DNA of 64,000 bases from Jackrogersella multiformis (GCA_902806575.1 CADCXD010000001.1:1364001-1428000); one strand, 5' to 3'. Shown: positions 11,742 to 24,761, numbered from the stretch's first letter. Translations and numbers: made by a program. Notes: generated by a model from the letters alone, not told the origin.

Positions 11742-14371
11742 TCACAAGCCGGAGAGCACGCCCTGCACGCCCACGCTGCGCGCGTCGTCTCTGCTCTGCA
11801 CGAAGGCCTTGAAATCGGCCTTGATTAGCTTCTTAGCCGCGGCCGCGGCACTGCTAGAGTTACCGGTGGCTAGGTTGCGGGAGCGCTCGCGCAGGGCCTC
11901 GGGGCCGATGATGAATAGGTATCCGATCTCGGTGAGCAGCTCGACGGCGGCCTCGACGTCCTTGGAAAGGGGCCACTCCTTGAGGGTGGCGACGTATTTC
12001 GCAATATCCTTGGTGACCATGAGACCGCCGGTAGCGTTGACCTTGAACTTCTTGAAGTGGTCGAACAGGAGCCGCTGGATCTCGATGGCTAGCTCCGAGC
12101 TGAAAACCTCGAGGTTGGTGCCGTCGACAGCTTGGCTGATGAGCCGCGTGCAGCGCGATAGGAACAGGCAGATGGCCGTGCAGGTGGCCGTCTGCAGGGA
12201 CTCGATAATGCTGAGCTCGTCTTTGGGGAGGAAGTCAAGCTTTTTCTGCGCGGCGAGGGTCTTGGAGACCCAGTTTACGATGACGTCGACGCTGCTCTTC
12301 ATGATGCTGCCGGCTTTCTTCTCGATGCTCTCGATCCCCATCTTCGCTTGCGCCTCCATGCTTCTCCGCACGGTTGTGTTGGACTCGGCGAGACGGATGA
12401 GGACTGTGTTTATAAAACGATTCATCATACTACCGATGGTTACAGCTGGTCGGACAGAAGGTAGGTAGCTGAGATCCGGTTCTGTCTTTAGGTTCTCCTG
12501 AGATGTAGCCCTCTCAAGAGCTGCTTCTAGTGCCGTCTCCACGTAGACTTGGCCCATGTTGGTCAATAGGAGATTCAGGAGTATGGCGACATCCTTGGGA
12601 GTTTCACTCTGGCTCCCTAGCTCCAATGTTCGCCGAACGCTCTCGGCAAGCCAAGTCAGCATTCGCTTAGCAGTAGCAGTGCTTAAGACACCTTCTGATT
12701 CGGTAACTTCGATCTCGTTCTTATTATTATCGTTTTCCTGCACGCCGGCAACTCTCAACATCATGGCCTTCTGTGTCGCGGTGAGATCGGATGATTCAAG
12801 CCGCTCTAGATACGCGTCCTTAGCGGATGCCATGAGCTGGTTGGTCTGTTGGGCTAACGAGGCCATGAAGCCGGTCGGTGCTTTCTTCCTTCTAGAGTGA
12901 TAGATATTGTACTTGAATAGTAGCGAATTAAACAATTCTTCTAAGCTCCTCTTCTCGCGTTCAATATACGAGTTGCCCACAATGTACGGAACGAATAATT
13001 CTTCCATCTGTAGGTCTAATGTCTGAGATATCTGGGGAGAGCAGGGTTCTGGATGCTCTGTGAGGCCATGAGACCTCAAGTCTTCTACCAGAGCGCCAAT
13101 ATAGCTTCTGGAGGAGTGGAGGGATCGGAGAAATGCTAATGATGAGATGGTATTAGCCTTCTCGAGGACCAGCTCTAGTCGTTGCTGTATTGATTGCTGG
13201 AACACCCGCTGTATGAATTTGATTAAGACGGTCTCATAGTAAGGGAATGCCCTCTTGATGATAAAGGACTCTTCCTGCATAACGATTTTGACCTCATCGA
13301 CGAGCGATTGAAGACTTGGCTCGACACCCGGTGGTTCGGAGTCTGGATCTGCTAGTTGATCCCAAGTCTCTCCATCCATTGTCACCTCATCGGTAATAAG
13401 TTGATCTCTGTCAATGAAGAACTGGTGCTGGTTCACAAAGACAGCAATCACGCTGGCACCTCCATTGAAGTCGTATAGCACCTTGGCGCACTCTTTCATG
13501 TCGTCGAAGTTTTGTTTGCGGTAGCTGTTGTTAAATTGCTTTAGCAGATCTTGCTCTAGCATCTCACAAAACTTCTCCAGGATCTCTCGGGTGTTATGTC
13601 TCCTCTCGATATTGATGTCACCGTTTTTCACGATGCCATTGCGAAGCAGTCCATTCTGCTGACCCCAGGAAATGGGATCCAACCTTTGACTGATCCGCAT
13701 CAGTTGGTGTGCAATTACAGCACACCTTACTTTGTTCTCAGCTCCGCCCTGACGTTGGATGTCTTGCAGCAAGGTAAGCTCGCCGGTTTCACTAACTTGA
13801 AGCCAGCATTGTATTAGAAAGTTGGCGTCCAGCGCCCGCCTGCGTTTCCTATCCAGCTCTTCTAATTTCTCTCCTATTTGGACAGCGATGTTTCCGCCTG
13901 CCTCATCACGGCTGCCTCGGTCATTATCGTCGGGGTTGTTGAGGGTGAGGTCCAGCGCCTCAAACTGGTCAATAGATTGGTCCAACTTGCGACCAAGGGT
14001 ATCAACGGTCTGGTCATGTTGGGTCTCAGCGCGACGGGCTTGTGATAAAAGATCAGATTCCTTTGCCTGGAGATCTTCGGACAGACTACCGAGGCCTTGT
14101 AATGCGTCTATCAAAAAAGACGGGTTAACGCATAGGTCAGGATAGAACAGTGAAGGGAGTCTAGGCCAATCGTACTTTCAAAAGTCCGGATCAATGGTTT
14201 CGGATCAAATGCTTGCTGGGCAGGACCAGAACGGCGATTTAAAGATATAGCATTCTCGGCAAGGTCGTCAACGAAATCACGGACGATGAAGTCCTTGTTA
14301 GAGAAGTCATCAACAGTGAAGCTGGGCCCTTTTGGGAACAGGGCTCTCGATCCGGAACCTGCCCGTTCCAT
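11742..14371 (-). CDS. sec10: Exocyst complex component Sec10
   Basis: Two exons on the minus strand: 14371-14176 and 14107-11742, giving 853 aa. The intron (14175-14108) has a GTACGA donor and a TAG acceptor, and its phase joins PLIRTFE to ALQGLGSL. Sec10 is a subunit of the octameric exocyst, which tethers secretory vesicles to the plasma membrane at growth sites such as hyphal tips. Family features are the start MERAGSGSRALFPKGPSFT followed by FSNKDFIVRDFVDDL, a coiled-coil region near residues 80-130, and the central ECAKVLYDFNGGASVIAVF block. Length is typical for fungal Sec10. Start choice: the ORF is open upstream of 14371, but conservation begins at this methionine. It is divergent from NUS1 with a gap of about 600 bp. 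Confidence 0.93.
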
Positions 14372-14975
14372 TGCATTAAGTGGTGATGGGCAAATCGGCC
14401 TGCGACGTGAGGACCTAGGAGAATGGAAAGTAGCGACGTGAAGAGCGAGAGCGGTTGGAATTAGGAAAGGTTGTCGATGGTTGGATGCGCCAGGTGGTGG
14501 GATGAAATCGATTTGAAGATGAAGGAGGTCACCATCGCAAGCTGCAGGGGTTATCCGCAAGCCTAGGTACCTAGGTAGGTAGCACCTTCAACTACCTAGG
14601 TACCGGGTACTAGGTACCTGCCAATGTTAGATGTGGCTGACAGCTGTCCTAATGGGTGGCTAATCACATATGTACCTAAGTACTTATTATATATGTACAT
14701 AGGTACTTGCAAGCTACACATCGTGACTTGTCGCTATATACCTACCCAGGTAGTATTTTAACATCTACATAATCCATAGAATTCTGGCTTCCAAGCTTGT
14801 CCCGTCCAAGCCTACCACCTATTGCGCGTCATAACGCGAATCTCACCCAACCCGTCGAGGCTATGCAAGCAATTATTTCTTAAACACAAAACTTTCGTCT
14901 TTCTCCCGTCTCTCCTTTCTTCTTCTTTTCTCTTGAGGTCATTACATCACCTACGATAATTTGCAATACATCGCC
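14372..14975. promoter_or_regulatory. Divergent promoter region SEC10/NUS1
   Basis: About 600 bp between divergent starts. A cluster of CCTAGGTACC and GGTACCTAG palindromes occupies 14562-14619, close to the SEC10 start. A pyrimidine-rich run (CTTTCTCCCGTCTC and following) lies at 14896-14935, about 50 bp before NUS1, typical of a fungal core promoter. Confidence 0.5.
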
Positions 14976-16120
14976 ATGTCATTCACTTCCAAGGATATAA
15001 AAGTTTACCGGCAAGATGAAAAAACCGGGCATAAGAACCTTGATATAAGAGAACGTGAAAAGCTTGTTCAGGTACGCATTTGACCTTGATCCCGGCATCA
15101 TTAGACTTCGTTTCTACATGCATCTTCGACTACCTAATCTTTGGCTAACATTCATATACAATGCTATAGAACTACCTCCCCAGTCCACCTATTCGATCAC
15201 GAAGTCGCGTAAGCAAGAAGAAGCAGGAGAAGTCCCACTTCGGCATCAGGAAGTTCCTTAGGTCGCAACTCTATGCGCTACTGTACATATTCGTACACGC
15301 AATCTTCTCCGTCTACATCCGCATTCGAGGAGCACAACATGCCGTGTCCCTCCGGGTGCTCTCCATACTTAAGTACCATCATAACACGCCCGACTATGTC
15401 CGAAGAGACGTCAGCACTTTGAAGAAGCTGCCGAAACACGTTAGTGTGATATTGACACTAGAAGATGGCGGGAGGGCGGGAGATGCCTTAGAGAAACTTG
15501 TAAACGAAGTCTCCGAGGTGGCAGCATGGTGTGCGTCAGCGGGCATTCCTCAGTTATCCATATACGAGAGAACAGGTAACAGAAACATGACTTTATAGAG
15601 ACTAGATCTCAGAAACTAACAGTTTTTCGTAGGAGTCTTGAAACGCTACATGCCCCAGACACATCGCGCCCTGGTCCAGAAACTTAAGGGCTGGTTCGGG
15701 AAGCGTCAAACTCCACCCATCTCCCTGTCTACTCGCGACGCCTCGACTATCCATACGGCAAACCGAGAGTACCTATCACATGACCAGATGCCGCTGGATG
15801 TCATGCTCATCTCAGAAGACGACGGCCGAGAGGCGATGGTGGACCTTACCAAGGTGCTAGTTCAGATGGTCCAGAAGGAGAAGATATCGGCATCGGATAT
15901 TACGCTGGACGTCCTTGACAACGAGCTATCTGAAGCCGTCATGCCGGAGCCGGACCTCCTTATCTCGTTCGAGCCCTACGTCGACCTACAAGGATATCCG
16001 CCGTGGCCGATCCGACTAACCGAGATATACTGCGCCCCTGACAACCAAGGCGTTGGATATCAGATATTCCTCCGTGGCCTACGGAAGTATACGGAGGCGA
16101 CTTTCAAGCTAGGAAAGTAA
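14976..16120 (+). CDS. nus1: Dehydrodolichyl diphosphate synthase complex subunit Nus1
   Basis: Exons 14976-15071, 15170-15575 and 15633-16120 (329 aa). All splice phases fit, with GCTAACA and ACTAAC branch sites. Nus1 is the non-catalytic partner of the cis-prenyltransferase that makes the dolichol precursor in the ER membrane. It has an N-terminal membrane segment (LYALLYIFVHAIFSVYI, about residues 66-82), then VRRDVSTLKKLPKHVSVIL and the central LISFEPYVDLQGYPPWPIRLTEI typical of NgBR/Nus1. The C-terminus ends TFKLGK, where the family RxG motif would have arginine; here it is lysine. Length fits the family. The start gives a short cytosolic leader of about 65 residues. Confidence 0.88.
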
Positions 16121-17162
16121 GTTGGGCGGATATGGCAGAATGCATGCTGCAGAGCGGAGGAAGGCTTAATTATGTGGTTCCGCGGTGCCTTCTACCTACC
16201 TCAGGCTAGGTAGTTGACAGCATGTAATCAATACATTGACATTGTAATGATCTCAACCATCCGCTCTATTTCACGCCGTAGGTAGTCCGAATGTTGACGT
16301 CAACAAAGCTAGTAGATCCCCAGGTACGAATCGTATATATTAGACTTTTAGATTGTATAACCGTCAAGGTAGCTAGGAAATTCCCTGCTCAGTGTAACTC
16401 CCTAAGTACCTACCTGGAATGTTTAGGATATGTATCCGTCAAGCACGCAATTAGAGTACAAGCAGTACTCCAATCTTTGTAATTAGACAAATGGTAGCTA
16501 TAAATAAATATTGCATATAAATTGACGCCATCACGGTGGAGATATTTAACCACGAATATTGCACACTCAGCAGCTACGTAGTATGTCTAATAATATCAGA
16601 TGTGGTCCCTCACTAGTGTAAATTATTAAAGCCACCGGGATTCGTTTCTAATTTTTTCTCTCCTCCGACATTTCCGATTAAGTACGAACACCTAGGTAGG
16701 AGATATAATTAATTACCACATGAATAAGCTAATCGATACCTATGTTGATTGACTTTCACGTGTCTCCCATATGCATATACAAATAAGTCAAGTTAGAGTT
16801 AAGGCAAGTACAGTTTAACGTGGAGACGTTACTTTTCTCCAGCCAGCGCAACCGCACGCAGCCTTCCGTCCGGTAGGTATGACGCATGCATGTCGCACAG
16901 CCCAGCCGTAGCAAGCGTGGCAGCCTTGCATTTAGCGTGGGTGCGGTGGGGCACAATCCCTGTCGAAATCTCGTCGATCCTAGCCCGACGTTCGTTCTCT
17001 CGTGGCACCTTCACGCACAAACCACCAAGGAGCCTGTTCGTCCCCAAAAAAAGAAAATTCGCGTATGCGCCGTTTCGTAGCCCGCACCGACGAATAATAT
17101 TATGGCAGTATGCAGACCCCTTGACGCTAATATATCGCTCTTTTACTTACCGTCAGAAGGGA
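16121..17162. other. Intergenic region before TRM5
   Basis: About 1 kb, AT-rich in its middle (16480-16760), with small CCTAGGTAG words at about 16192-16216 and 16690. From 16890 the frame is open and in phase with TRM5 (see findings), so the last 270 bp could be coding in a longer TRM5 form. No other gene is visible. Confidence 0.4.
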
Positions 17163-18786
17163 ATGCCGGTCGAGGAGGACGCTATGAGTAGTCTCCTCCG
17201 CCCGCCCGTCATCCGCTCGGCTTTCGGCGTCCTGGACCGCTCTCTCTTCTCTAAGACCGTCAACCTTGCTGCCGCTGCGGTCGCTGACAAGAAGAATATC
17301 TCGGTCTGGCGCCAGAAGCTGTTGAGGGAAAATTCGCTACTGAGCCTTGAGAGGATACAGGGTGTGGTGCCTCACCCGGACCAAACACTCGCGTCGCAAG
17401 GCACAAAATGTCTACTCCTAGATCCGAAAATCAAAGTTGGAGGTAACGTTGGAACGAGAGACATCCCGATTCCTATGAAGTTCGTTGTTTTTAACGATAA
17501 TGTCTGCAGTACCTGAGACGTGGACTCCTGTCCTCCAAGATGGTGTGACTAGTAAGGAGATAGGGGTAGTCCCGTATGACTTGTTGCTAGACTATAACTA
17601 CTGGACTTATGGTAATAACCACACGTTAGGCTTTAGCCTTTGACGAGTGCGCCGGTTAACTTATTCTTCTAGAGGACGTGATGAAGTCGCTGCTCCCCCC
17701 TGAGTTACGGGACGAGCATGATGGCATCCCCGGAGGATTCAACCAAGCAGGACACGTCGCGCACATGAACCTGAAAGAAAAATATTTGCTCTACAAGAAA
17801 CTAATCGCGGAAGTTTTGATGGACAAGAACCCGTCGATCAAGACAGTCATCAACAAAGTCGCCAACGTGGGGACCGAGTCCGAGTTTAGGACATTTGCGT
17901 ATGAAATCCTTGCAGGCCCGGATGATTTAAATGTTGAGGCGCGGGAGAACGACTGTATCTTCCGATTCGACTACTCTAAAGTGTATTGGAACAGCAAGTT
18001 GGAGGGCGAGCATAGACGATTGATCAATGTTTTCCAACCCGGAGAGGTTGTGTGCGATGTGATGGCCGGCATTGGCCCCTTCGCAGTGCCGGCTGGTAAG
18101 AAGGGCGTTTTCGTCTGGGCGAACGACTACAACCCGGAGAGTTATCGTTACCTTAACGAAAATATCAAACGCAATAAGGTACGTAGTAAAAATAAAGGTG
18201 GCACTGTGTATGTCGTCTACCGAGTTAACACGCCCAGGTCGAGCAATACGTACGGCCGTTTAATCAAGACGGTAGAACGTTCATCAGGGAAGCGGCCGAT
18301 CTGGTATATGCAGCATCTACGAATGGCGAACATGCCGTCTCGGGACCGAATAGGAGAGAGATGCGTAGTCGGCATCCGAATTCGAAGTCCGCCGACAAGT
18401 CAACGTCAATCCCGGAACCTAAACGTATCCCCATCCCTTCGACGATTTCTCATTTCGTCATGAATCTTCCTGCATCCGCTATCACCTTTTTATCCCACTT
18501 CCGTGGTCTGTACGTCGGGCGAGAGCAGCTCTTCGCCCCTCATACGCGTACGAAGCTACCCATGGTCCACGTCCATTGCTTTGCGCCCAAGGCAGACGAT
18601 GATACGTCTCTGATAAATACGTGCGAGCGCATATCGGCAGAGATTGGCGTCAATATGAAACTTGGAGAAGCCGAAAACGCCTATGAAGTAACAGTTCTGG
18701 AGATTAGAAATGTTGCACCCAACAAATATATGTTATGTGCTTCCTTCAGAGTCCCCCCTGAAGTGGCATTTGCTGCCCGACCTTGA
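17163..18786 (+). CDS. trm5: tRNA (guanine(37)-N1)-methyltransferase Trm5
   Basis: Four exons: 17163-17442, 17510-17611, 17673-18178 and 18238-18786 (478 aa). Splice phases agree at every junction. Trm5 methylates G37 next to the anticodon using S-adenosylmethionine, preventing frameshifting, in cytosol and mitochondria. Conserved blocks: LLRPPVIRSAF near the start, KKLIAEVLMDKNPSIKTVIN, VGTESEFRTFAYE, FDYSKVYWNSKLEGEHRRL, the SAM-binding loop DVMAGIGPFAVPAGKKG around residues 254-270, and HFVMNLPASAITFL near residue 365. The start at 17163 was chosen because homology begins there, but an in-frame ATG at 16890 would add 91 basic residues that could act as a mitochondrial presequence. Confidence 0.93.
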
Positions 18787-19244
18787 TCAAGATCGCGCTA
18801 GATATCAGCGCAGTACATACACTAGGCAACCGACTAAACGGCTTACCACTTTAGGAACTGGCAGGGCCTGTGGGGGGTGTGCGAGCTCTGCAGTCCATTG
18901 CGCCATAAACATGTGAAGGTTCCCAGAATAGGGTTGCGGATCAAAGAAACTTCTAGACCTGCGTGATTCGTTTGATAGCGGGACTGGCCGCAACGGTGGA
19001 CCACGGCATAAGATAGGGCACGGTTCGTATAAGGGGCTGCATAGAGCACTGCATAGGGAGGTTGTATACTGCTTTTTTGGCGCCAGGGAGAATCACGACG
19101 CCGTGGAACGTTTCTCATGCATCGCGGATCATTAGGGCCCGCCGTAGGATATTATGATCCGCACCATCTGCGAAATACTCAATTGATGGGTTATGGCGCA
19201 TCTCGCCTCCGGGACCGCACCAACCAGTTCCTATCTAAATAATA
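18787..19244. other. Intergenic flank left of the AT-rich element
   Basis: About 460 bp of normal base composition. No gene or RNA is recognised. Short minus-strand open frames here are unconserved. Confidence 0.35.
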
Positions 19245-20615
19245 CCCGTGCCACGCCCCACTTTAATTGGGTTTCGCCAGGGCTCACCACTTAAAAGTGG
19301 TGTTAACTATTATTTCTTATATATTATTATTTCTTATATATTATTATTTCTTATATATTATTATTTTTTATATATTATTATTTTTTATATTTTTAATATT
19401 TTATTATTTAAAATTGTTTTAAATATTTATATTTTTTATATTTTTTATATATTTATATAAAATTAAGTTTTTTAATATTTTTTATTTACGAGTTTTTTTT
19501 ATAATTTTAAAAAATTATTATTTATAAAAAAATTTAAATTTTAAATTTATTATTTTTATTATTATTTTAACTTTTTCGAAAAAAAATAATTTTATTATTA
19601 ACTTTTTTTAAATTATAATTAAGAAAAATTTAATTATAAAAAATATTTTTAATAATATAACGTTATTTTTATATACGTTTAACGTATTTAATTTTATTTA
19701 AATTTTTTTAATTTATAATAATTTTATTATTTTTTAAATATTATTTTTAACGAAACGATTAATATTTTAATAATTATAATAAATAAATAAAAATTAAAAA
19801 TATTTTTAAAAATATAATATTATATTTTATATAATATTTAATAAATTTAATAATATAATAAAATTTATAATTATTAAATATAAATAATTAATTTTTATTT
19901 TTTATCGTTTTTTTATATAAAATTTAAAATATTTAAATTATTTTAAATATATTTTATCGTTAAAATAATCGTTTATATTAAAAATAATAATTATTTTTAA
20001 ATAAAATTTTATTATTATATATTAAAGTTTTATATAAAATTAATTAATTAAAATTAAAAATACGAATATATATATATATTTAACGCGTTTATAAATTTAT
20101 TAAAAAAAATTATAATTTTTTTAAATTTTTAAATTTTTTACGATTAAAATTAAACGTTTTTTATAATTATTTATAATAATTATAACGTTTAATAAAATAA
20201 ATAATTTAATGTTTTTTTATAATAAAAATTAAAATTTATAACGTTAATAATAAATTTAAAATATATAATAAAATTAATTTAATTAAAATAATTAATATAA
20301 TAATAAATAATAATAAATTTATTTATAATTTTTATAATTTTTTTTAATTTAAATTATTATTTAAACGCGTATAAAATTAATTACGTATTATATTAAATTA
20401 ATAAATAATAAATAAAAGTTTTAAATTTAAATTAATTTTAATACGTTATTTATTTTTTTTAAATTAAAAAAACTTAAAATAACTCGAAAAAATAATATTT
20501 AATATAATAAAGTGTTAAAAATATAAAAAATAATAATGTGTGGGAAATAATGGTTAATATTACCTTTAAGTGGTGAGCCTTGGCGAAACTTGATTAAAGT
20601 GGGGCGTGGCACGGG
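19245..20615. mobile_element. AT-rich transposon relic with terminal inverted repeats, RIP-mutated
   Basis: The block begins with CCCGTGCCACGCCCCACTTT at 19245 and ends with the reverse complement of the same 20 bases at 20615. It is flanked on both sides by the dinucleotide TA (19243-19244 and 20616-20617), as expected for a Tc1/mariner-type target duplication. The inverted repeats match for about 60 bp, with differences that are mostly C/T or G/A. The interior (about 19400-20500) is roughly 95% A+T by eye. Its remaining cytosines are almost all in CpG, with a few in CpT, which fits saturating RIP that spares CpG. No transposase can be read. It may be a MITE or the shell of a full DNA transposon. 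Confidence 0.82.
19308..19392. repeat. 17-bp tandem repeat, five copies, in the left arm of the relic
   Basis: Five consecutive 17-base units of TATTATTTCTTATATAT type (the last two with CTT changed to TTT) follow directly inside the left inverted repeat. The right arm has only one comparable unit, so the array expanded on one side. Confidence 0.85.
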
Positions 20616-23600
20616 TACTCCCTTGTCAAGGAAACCATCCTCTGCCTCGAAGATGTATAAATGATAAGAGGGGGGTCGGTGCGATAGCCGAAACCGTTCA
20701 ATGCAGATAAGCTTGCATGGTTGCAACTCTGAGTTTGCCTCTGTGGCTGGATTGAAGGCCCTATTGGGTAATTGTCCCAAGCTCTTTGTTGAAGCTGGTA
20801 GAGCCGGTTGGCGCTAATTCGTCTCAATGCTTAATGCTAAGTATATTAGCAAGGAAACCATGCGACTTGCAGCACCGTAGCTTATTGGCTCCCTGCAGCA
20901 TCATATTAGTATCATGTTATCCCACATCCCAGAGCTGGTATAATGCCTAGAAGATTTTACGAGATGGATAAGATCGACATCCCTCGGCCATAGGCACATA
21001 CCTAGGTATGAGCAGGCTTCCCTTTTTGAGTTAAGATTCACGATCAGGCTCTCTACGAGGCTAGATGGAGCCTCATACACGGGGATCAACCCGGGCATGT
21101 CATGACTATCCAGTGGCCCAATCCCTATATGCTCTGGCCTACCACCAAAAGAACATCCATCGGAAACAACACCTATAAAGAGCGCTGATTTCGTTTCAGG
21201 GGAGCTTACTCTAGATGAGAGAGGAAGACGAGGAATTGTCGGTTACCTAGACACCCAAGCAAGAAGTGGAGAAGATATGCGAGTCCTCACTGCAACTCTG
21301 CGCCTAGTCTTGTGTCACATTCTACTCGATATAGAGTAGAGGCGAGCCTGAGGCCAGATGGTTGCGCTGTTACGTGGTTGCGTAGTTGTGATTTGGGATG
21401 GAAGTCCCGCTCTCCCCCTCGTTTGCGAAAAGATAAGACGCAGCAATAAGAACGCAAGGATCCGATGCCGAATAACCTTAAGCATCGACGACGATTCATA
21501 TCCTTCTGAATGCGAGACCAAAATACAAATGACGGTATAATGACGGTACTACGACGATGCGATACGAGAGGCTGGTAGTGTAGTCGGGTAGTTTGACCTC
21601 GGAACTTATGAGCGACTGGGTAATTATTCCGGTCCTATCCAGTGAACTCGGGATCCGTCCCTGCCGAGAATGCTCCCGTTATCCATTAAGAAGGCAGAGA
21701 AGACAGTACAACACCCCACGCTGTCCACACCGGATAGTATTAGCAAACAATCAGGTTAAGCTGTAAAACGATGCTTCGGCAAATAGCAAGCTGCGCAGGA
21801 TCCGCAAATTTGACTTTGAGAATCAATTCAGTCGATTCCAGATTATCATGTTCATCATGTTCGAGACCATCGTAAACTCGGGACGGCTCGAAGTTGTGTG
21901 TCCACCACCAGACCCAGCATTATGTTCTTATTAGAGATCTTAAGTCCCGGTGTTACCATGAATCCAACAGGTCAAGGATCATAGCTGTTGTTTAATAGAC
22001 TAAATATGAAGCGTTCCTAGCTACCGGACAGCCTGACTAATGTAGTCGCCATAAAAATAGCCATAGTGAGTGATATTTGCATAGAAGCGAACCCTAGCTG
22101 CTAGACAGCAAGTAACATGCTTCGAGTGCCGAGTTACAACTCGGCTTTCGAGTATCGAGTGTCTTGCATAGGAAGAGTTAAGGCTTGGTCCCTTGCTGGT
22201 TTATTTTTGGGAGGCGATCTTAGATCTTAAGCTCTGTATGTAATATTTCCACACTTTGGTTTAGCTGATATTCATGGTGGACGATTCGGATTATAATCAT
22301 TAGCTACTTGATCAGCTAATACAATATGGCGATATGTATTAGGTTATGATTCTCGACATCATCGGGATGACCAATATCGTTGGTATGTGTAGTAGCCCGG
22401 CTCGGAGATATAAAGGGTCGTAGATTTAATTTGCTATCCGAATGTTTGCTATCCGATCGCGACATGAGAGCGTTGAGCCAACGTCATGGGCGTCAAGTCG
22501 GTGTGCAAAGAATCAGACATCGGTCAAGCTCAACTGTAACCACGAGTAGTATGTAGGCAAGCCTTGCCGATTCCCATGGCCAAGTATGGTAACAGTGCCA
22601 AGAGACCCGCGGGAACGGTTTGGCTGCTTTTTGAATTTCCAAGGAGTTATTACTATTTATTTTAGTCAACACTCAACTTTCGAATGAGATATCATCTGCA
22701 GGGGGGGTTAGCAAACCATAGTCCATTAACTGGTCCATCTCGTCGTACAACCTAAAGCCGTATGCAACTGTTATAGGTAGTAATACTCGACACGTCTCTT
22801 GCAGAAACCAAGCAGGAAATATGCAATAGGGGTGCCGGTCGTGTTGGTTGGGTGCTGTGTAGGTATCAAAGCCTCCAAAGGGATCATCAATCTCTGACTT
22901 AGTATGGCTAGCTACAGACTGCAGGGACTGAGGCTAGTTCAAGGGTGATCCAATGGTTAGTAGTTACTCATGATTAATGTATATCACCCCGGTTAGATGA
23001 CGTTGAAGTTCTAATGTTGTAGCGCAAAAGCAGGCTCATCAAGGTCAGTTTTTCGCTGTCAAGAGGTGAAGATCGAGAATAGTTGACAAATGAAAAGTGT
23101 CAAAGCCACGAGTCTTACCTACTTGAACCTACGTACCTAGGTAGTTGGTACTCAAACGTGGAGATACGTCACACGGATCATTGCGGGGGTGGAGATTGGC
23201 GTTGTCGCACAAGGCATGAAATACCTACCGTGGCTACCGTGGCTACCGTGCCTATTATGAAGATGTACAATACGTACTATGTAGTACAAGAACGATTATG
23301 TTGTGATAATGTCTATCTACGTACCTACCTGGCACGTTTGTCACTTACTCATAAAATAGACAAGAGTGTACCTAACCTGTTCTTATCTAGATGCCTTATA
23401 AGTAGGAAATAAGTAGTGCTAAAGTTCGAAGGGGGAAAAGAGGAGGGGGGGGGGCTTACATTAGCTGAATTCCTCCTTCTAAGACTTTAAAAATACAGAT
23501 GAGCATGACATCTCATACCAGGATATAAATAATTCTCAATTATTAAGAGATGTTGTCTGTGTCTCGGCATCTACATAGCTCACCTAAGAGGTAGGCAAGC

Positions 23601-24761
23601 AATACAATAAAGCGTCTAACCAGTTCATTGCGACTTTAAGGCTTAAGCATCATGGGAATAAATACAGTACGGATTCAAGGCCGAGTACCTAGCTAAGCTT
23701 TAGATCTACACGCTCCTTAACGAAGGATATGTAGCCAGGAACGAATAATTACAAGGTTTTATATCATGTAATAATTATCATAAAGCTTTTTATTATTTAA
23801 CAAAATATCATAACTTTTCAACCGTTACTTATAAGTCTCTTAATTTGTAAGTCTCTTACAAGTTGTAATTAAAGCTTCATATAGGTAATATTATGTAAAT
23901 ACATTCTTATATAATACGGCAGTTCACACTTTTAATGCACGCGCAGACCCCCCTTTTTTACTTAGGGCTACTTAGGGCCGTTTCTCGCATCGGTCCCTTG
24001 TAACATAAGGCAATAGGCTTTTCTGGCCCGTCCGGGGAAAACAACCTACGCACCTATCAAGTATTAAAAGACGATGATCTCCTTTTACTATGTAACCTTG
24101 AGCAATTTAGGAATCTAGCCTTTATGGAATTCTCTATAAAATAGTCTTACTCTTTCACCACCCACAGTAGTGTTAACACCAGGCGCTTAAGGAACGCGTA
24201 CTATATAAAACTCTGCAGATACATATACTTACGTGATTCCCTAGGTAAATAACATATAGCCCTGATCTATTGGAATGCTCGAGTCCTAATTATAATGGAA
24301 CTTTCGTATGCGTCCGTTCGCGCCCAAGTTATCTAGTCGGCTAAGACTTCCGAAAGAAATTTTCGGCTCCTTATCTCTTTTATAGCACCGTCAAATCGAC
24401 CGAAACAAGGAGAAAGGAGCTGAAAAGAAAGGGTGTTTTGTATGTAGATTTTTGGAAACATCTATTACGAGGTTAATGGTCTAGCCTTGGATACGTTCCG
24501 CACGTCCTTTTTTCTTCTCTCTATTTCTTAGCGATGTCGAAGTGTAAAGCTGAGACACTCTAGATTCGGCCTATACTATTACTTCCAAAGAACCCACATC
24601 TTTAACGATTCTAATTTGATATTTATTTTTCGAACTCGGCCAATTTCTTTTACGGCATCGTTCTTTAATGGTTATCAATCTAAGACAGGCGAACGAGTCT
24701 GACCGCTCACATAAACACATACCTAGTAGCCCACTTTCATACATGTCGCAATACATGATAC

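Noticed and set aside
11713..12468. Plus-strand open frame of 251 codons opposite SEC10
   Set aside because: Antisense to conserved Sec10 sequence; hydrophobic translation is the usual complement of a helical protein.
19248..19460. Open frames running out of both inverted repeats of the AT-rich element
   Set aside because: They translate Tyr/Ile/Phe-only AT-rich DNA and mirror one another because of the inverted repeats; not a transposase.
22130..22147. GCCGAGTTACAACTCGGC hairpin in the gene desert
   Set aside because: A lone 8-bp stem with a 2-base centre; no T run or conserved context to support a terminator or RNA.
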